Assembly: GCA_964394395.1 (NCBI GenBank)
Contig: CAYMWV010000013.1
Span: 1 to 43,639 of the forward strand
From: Sediminispirochaeta sp964394395
GTDB taxonomy: Bacteria > Spirochaetota > Spirochaetia > DSM-16054 > Sediminispirochaetaceae
Length of the DNA stretch: 43,639 nucleotides
Direction of reading: 5' to 3'
Shown here piece after piece: positions 41,147 to 43,639 of this stretch; the first letter of the stretch is position 1; every line of letters begins with the position of its first letter. The position numbers and the translations under genes were made by a program. The notes beneath the pieces were generated by a model that was given only the letters and a program-made list of their open reading frames with translations, searched no databases and was not told the origin of the DNA.

Positions 41147-42808
41147 CTATTCTCCGGAAAGATCGCTCCCGGGCAGGGCCGCATCTTCCAGAACCCGCAG
41201 CACCTCCGGGAGCAGCTGTTTTTTCCGGGAAAGGATGTCTGGCAGATCGAAGAGCCCCTCTCCCTCCTGGCGATAGATAAGCCGGGAAGAGAGCCCCTCC
41301 CCACCGTAGGTGATCAATTTTGAATTCTCCTTCAAAACGTTGCTGACCAGCAGCATTACCCAATCAAGGCGCTGCTTCTCCCTCGCCCTTTTGAGCGCTG
41401 CCTTAAGAGCATCGCAGCTATCAGGAAGATCCTCCAGGGTCACCACCTCTACCTGACCAATACCAACCCGTTTACCATACTCCTGATACACCTTGAAATC
41501 ACCGGAAACCACATCATCCGGGTCCTTCTCCGAAATGAGGGAGGTGCGCTTAAACATCTGCTCCCCGAAGGTGTGGTAGTCAACCCCGGCGATGCTGGCA
41601 AGCTGCTCCACCGCCATCTTATCCTCCCCGGTTGTGGTAGGGCTGTTGAGCAGCACCGTGTCAGAGAGAATCCCGCTTAAGAGAATCAGTGCACAGCTTC
41701 TGTCAACCGGTACCTGGTGGGTGATGTAGTGCTGATACACAATGGTACAGGTGCTTCCCACCGGTTTTGCGGCAATATAGATGGGGCTGCGGGTCTTTTC
41801 CGGGGCAAACCGGTGATGGTCGATGATCTCTACTATTTCTGCATGCTCTATGCCGCGGATACTCTGGGCAGCCTCATTATGGTCCATCATGATAAGCTTA
41901 CGCTTGGGCTTATCGATAAAGGAGCGGCGGGTAACGATTCCCCGGAAACTTCCATCAGAGAAGACTGGCAGACCCCGGTATTCGGAATTGATCAAACTTC
42001 CCTTTGCCTCATCAAAATGGGTATCTTCAGTCAAGGTGGGATAATCGCAGCCCATAATGTCTTCCACAGGGGCACTCAATCGAAGAAGCCGGGCCGTTTC
42101 CGCCGTATCAGTATGGGAGAGAAAGACCGTACCCTCGTAGCCGTCAAGCTCCTCTCGTATATCCTCATTCTCCTCTATACCCGTTAAGACCAGTGCGGGA
42201 AAGGCGTTCTCCACCGCATATCGGATGATCTTGCTCCGTTTACCCACCACCAAAACCGGCTTACTGGGCAGCAGCTCCCGGATTCGGGCAATACTTTGCT
42301 CAAAGGGCATGGCTCCCACCATCAGGGGGGCTTTGAACTCATCCTCTCCTGCTCCCCGAAGGAGTTTCCCAGGTAAGACCTTACCGAAGTTCTCAACCCG
42401 AAAGGTGTAATGGGGACGCCCCCCTATCTGCTCACTGATCAGAAAATCCGATATCTCCTGAACACTGACAAGCCCCGCAAAATCTCCCTCTCTGAAGACT
42501 GGAAGGATACTCAAGGTTCGATCATGGAGGGTGCGTACAGCATTGAGGATGGAGTCGCTTACTGAAAGAGAGTCCACCGGAGCCTGCAGAATATCCCCCA
42601 CCCGGGGGTGAATATCCCGGACCAGTCTGGGAGCCTCCAGGCCCAGATCCTGAAAGAGCGCCTTTGTCTGTTCGTTGAGATGGCCGCAGGAAATGGGAAG
42701 ATAGCTGTTTACTGTATCAAGCTCATTCTTCAACCTTGCATAGGCCCAGGCTGAGCAGACCGAATCCATGTCGGGGTTTCTATGACCAGTTATATAGATA
42801 GCATCCAT
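41147..42808 (-). CDS. ppaC: CBS-domain manganese-dependent inorganic pyrophosphatase (family II)
   Basis: The enzyme splits pyrophosphate to phosphate and pulls biosynthetic reactions forward. The 553-residue protein has the DHH-type active site: GHRNPDMDSV (8-17), MMDHNE, IIDHHRF and SGILSDT, with a C-terminal DHHA2 domain ending in SSRLIYRQ. Between the first active-site motif and the DHH block lie two CBS repeats (DSLSVSDSILNAVRTLHDRTLSILPVF; EYRGLPVFSDGSFRGIVTR) and a DRTGG-like domain. Family members of this type are inhibited by AMP/ADP and activated by ATP or dinucleotides. Its length equals that of the CBS-DRTGG type (about 550). The ribosome site is weak (AAAGATAG). The radical SAM gene follows after two bases. 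Confidence 0.95.
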   Translation of the reverse strand: MDAIYITGHRNPDMDSVCSAWAYARLKNELDTVNSYLPISCGHLNEQTKALFQDLGLEAPRLVRDIHPRVGDILQAPVDSLSVSDSILNAVRTLHDRTLSILPVFREGDFAGLVSVQEISDFLISEQIGGRPHYTFRVENFGKVLPGKLLRGAGEDEFKAPLMVGAMPFEQSIARIRELLPSKPVLVVGKRSKIIRYAVENAFPALVLTGIEENEDIREELDGYEGTVFLSHTDTAETARLLRLSAPVEDIMGCDYPTLTEDTHFDEAKGSLINSEYRGLPVFSDGSFRGIVTRRSFIDKPKRKLIMMDHNEAAQSIRGIEHAEIVEIIDHHRFAPEKTRSPIYIAAKPVGSTCTIVYQHYITHQVPVDRSCALILLSGILSDTVLLNSPTTTGEDKMAVEQLASIAGVDYHTFGEQMFKRTSLISEKDPDDVVSGDFKVYQEYGKRVGIGQVEVVTLEDLPDSCDALKAALKRAREKQRLDWVMLLVSNVLKENSKLITYGGEGLSSRLIYRQEGEGLFDLPDILSRKKQLLPEVLRVLEDAALPGSDLSGE

Positions 42809-43010
42809 TGATAGCTATCTTTTCACTTTTCCCCCGGCTCGTCAAGAAAGAGAACATTGAGCAAGGAGGTAGAGAGATTCAGCAGGAGATTCCCGAGGAA
42901 GCGATAGCCTCCTTTTCCTTTATAACTATCGTAAAAGCTTTTCGCCACGTCAAGATGCTATTGTTTCACCGTCTGAAAAAGGTTAGCATGGAACAGAAAG
43001 GAGAGGTACC

Positions 43011-43463
43011 ATGGATAGAGCAGATAAAAGGGTAGTAATTGCCGTTGATCATGGCGGTTTTATTGTAAAAGAGCGGATTGTCACGTTTCTGCAGAAGCAG
43101 GGTTTTGAGGTTAAAGATCTTGGAGTGCATGAAGAGAGTTCGGTCGACTACCCCGATATGGCCGCAAAAGGGTGCAGAGAGTTTCTGCAAGGAGAGTACG
43201 CCTTCGGTATTCTGGCCTGTGGAACCGGAATTGGTATCTCTATCACTGCAAACAAGTTCCCCGGAATCCGCTGCGCCCTGCCTCAGAACATCTTTGCAGC
43301 CCAGATGGCCAGGGAACATAACAACGCCAACTTCATAGCCTTCGGCGGGCGCATCGATTACCAGGAGCCGATAGAAGAGATGCTTAAAGCCTTCATCGAA
43401 GCAAAGTGGTCCACCGAAGAGCGGCACCGCAAACGGGTGGCGAAGATAAACGACCTCCGGTAA
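43011..43463 (+). CDS. rpiB: Ribose 5-phosphate isomerase B (RpiB/LacAB family)
   Basis: The enzyme interconverts ribose 5-phosphate and ribulose 5-phosphate. The 150-residue protein has AVDHGGFIVKE (D13, H14), the active-site cysteine C70 in ILACGTGIGISITANK, and REHNNANFIAFGGR. A good ribosome site (AAAGGAGAGG) precedes the ATG at 43011. The last codons (ATAAACGACCTCCGGTA) are copied at the very end of the window, so the repeat element has either inserted at, or captured, the 3' end of this gene. The stop TAA at 43461-43463 lies within the first hairpin of that element. Confidence 0.94.
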   Translation: MDRADKRVVIAVDHGGFIVKERIVTFLQKQGFEVKDLGVHEESSVDYPDMAAKGCREFLQGEYAFGILACGTGIGISITANKFPGIRCALPQNIFAAQMAREHNNANFIAFGGRIDYQEPIEEMLKAFIEAKWSTEERHRKRVAKINDLR

Positions 43464-43639
43464 AACCGGTGGTTTTACTGAGCCCCCTTCCAGGGGGCTT
43501 ACAGCGGCCTGTGGCCGCTGTCGGTGGTCGTTTGTTGAAAAAGAACGCTTCAGGCAAAGCCTGAACCGCCGCCAGTTTGTTAACTGGCGAACCACCGCCA
43601 GAGGCGGTGGTTTTCTTTTACAATAAACGACCTCCGGTA
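43446..43639 (+). repeat. Array of six hairpins bounded by a 17-bp direct repeat
   Basis: A 17-bp sequence ATAAACGACCTCCGGTA occurs at 43446-43462 and again at 43623-43639. Between them lie perfect hairpins in series: 43461-43467/43471-43477, 43481-43488/43492-43499, 43501-43509/43513-43521, 43549-43555/43559-43565, 43570-43577/43582-43589, and 43590-43599/43603-43612. An outer 12-bp stem with one mismatch (43448-43459 with 43522-43533) encloses the first three as a cloverleaf. The last hairpin with its tail matches 30047-30080. No open reading is credible. The final T-rich tail could act as a terminator for rpiB. Confidence 0.85.

Noticed and set aside
42808..43035. 75-residue plus-strand reading between ppaC and rpiB
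   Set aside because: It runs into the strong rpiB ribosome site and start, begins at the ppaC start codon on the other strand, has no ribosome site, and its composition is not protein-like.
43446..43639. CRISPR array
   Set aside because: The repeated units are different hairpins of different sequence, not identical repeats with unique spacers; only the outer 17 bp recur.
43446..43639. Integron attC site
   Set aside because: The nested stems looked suggestive, but I could not find the paired GTTRRRY/RYYYAAC core sites at the ends, and no integrase gene is in the window.

Overview
The window looks like a scaffold from a free-living spirochaete (Spirochaetota). This is an inference from several signs. 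A five-gene block murG-cvpA-holB-soluble PAS kinase-NtrC regulator has the order I recall around Borrelia hk2/rrp2. groES stands alone without groEL. The PstS N-terminus has the FAGGKQE style common in spirochaetes, and there is a CBS-type family II pyrophosphatase. No sequence search was possible, so genus is not claimed.

Region by region: (1) 1-1142 has the start of a short sigma-70-family gene (minus strand) behind a near-perfect sigma-54 promoter, a small unknown gene, and groES with its own promoter and terminator. (2) 1171-4978 has a DinG-type helicase fused to a JAMM/RadC-like domain, a diaminopimelate-epimerase-like protein without catalytic cysteines, and a small J-domain protein. 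(3) 5017-10448 (minus) is the compact murG-cvpA-holB-histidine kinase-NtrC operon. (4) 10525-17894 is a complete phosphate regulon pstSCAB-phoU-phoB-phoR behind an 11-bp-periodic Pho-box-like promoter. (5) 17911-21872 is a thiamine uptake operon thiBPQ led by a TPP riboswitch. (6) 21885-29953 has a receiver-GGDEF protein, a ParA/MinD-like ATPase and a 1767-residue Ser/Thr kinase-ATPase-GAF-histidine kinase. (7) 30312-32835 has slyD, two small heat shock proteins behind a sigma-54-like promoter, and a serine acetyltransferase. (8) 33246-36838 is a four-gene module: CheY-like regulator, CheX-like phosphatase, a membrane CheA-like kinase carrying a c-type heme motif, and a cytochrome P460-like lipoprotein. 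(9) 36839-43639 has a gene remnant, a HAD phosphatase, a tandem ACT protein, a decayed MASE3 histidine kinase, a radical SAM/B12 protein, a CBS-pyrophosphatase, rpiB, and a dense hairpin repeat that ends the window.

Two themes stand out. First, sigma-54 promoters precede both the partial sigma factor and the hsp20 pair, and an NtrC-type activator with a soluble kinase lies in the same window. This resembles the Borrelia Hk2-Rrp2-RpoN-RpoS cascade and would place it in a non-pathogenic relative. Second, the CheY-CheX-CheA/heme-P460 operon looks like a self-contained heme-based sensing circuit built from chemotaxis parts and fused to a membrane sensor. I consider it the best candidate for an undescribed system here.

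Assembly caveats: the 100-N gap at 33046-33145 is flanked by identical 55-bp sequences and may not be a real gap. The window ends inside a repeat that also overlaps the 3' end of rpiB.
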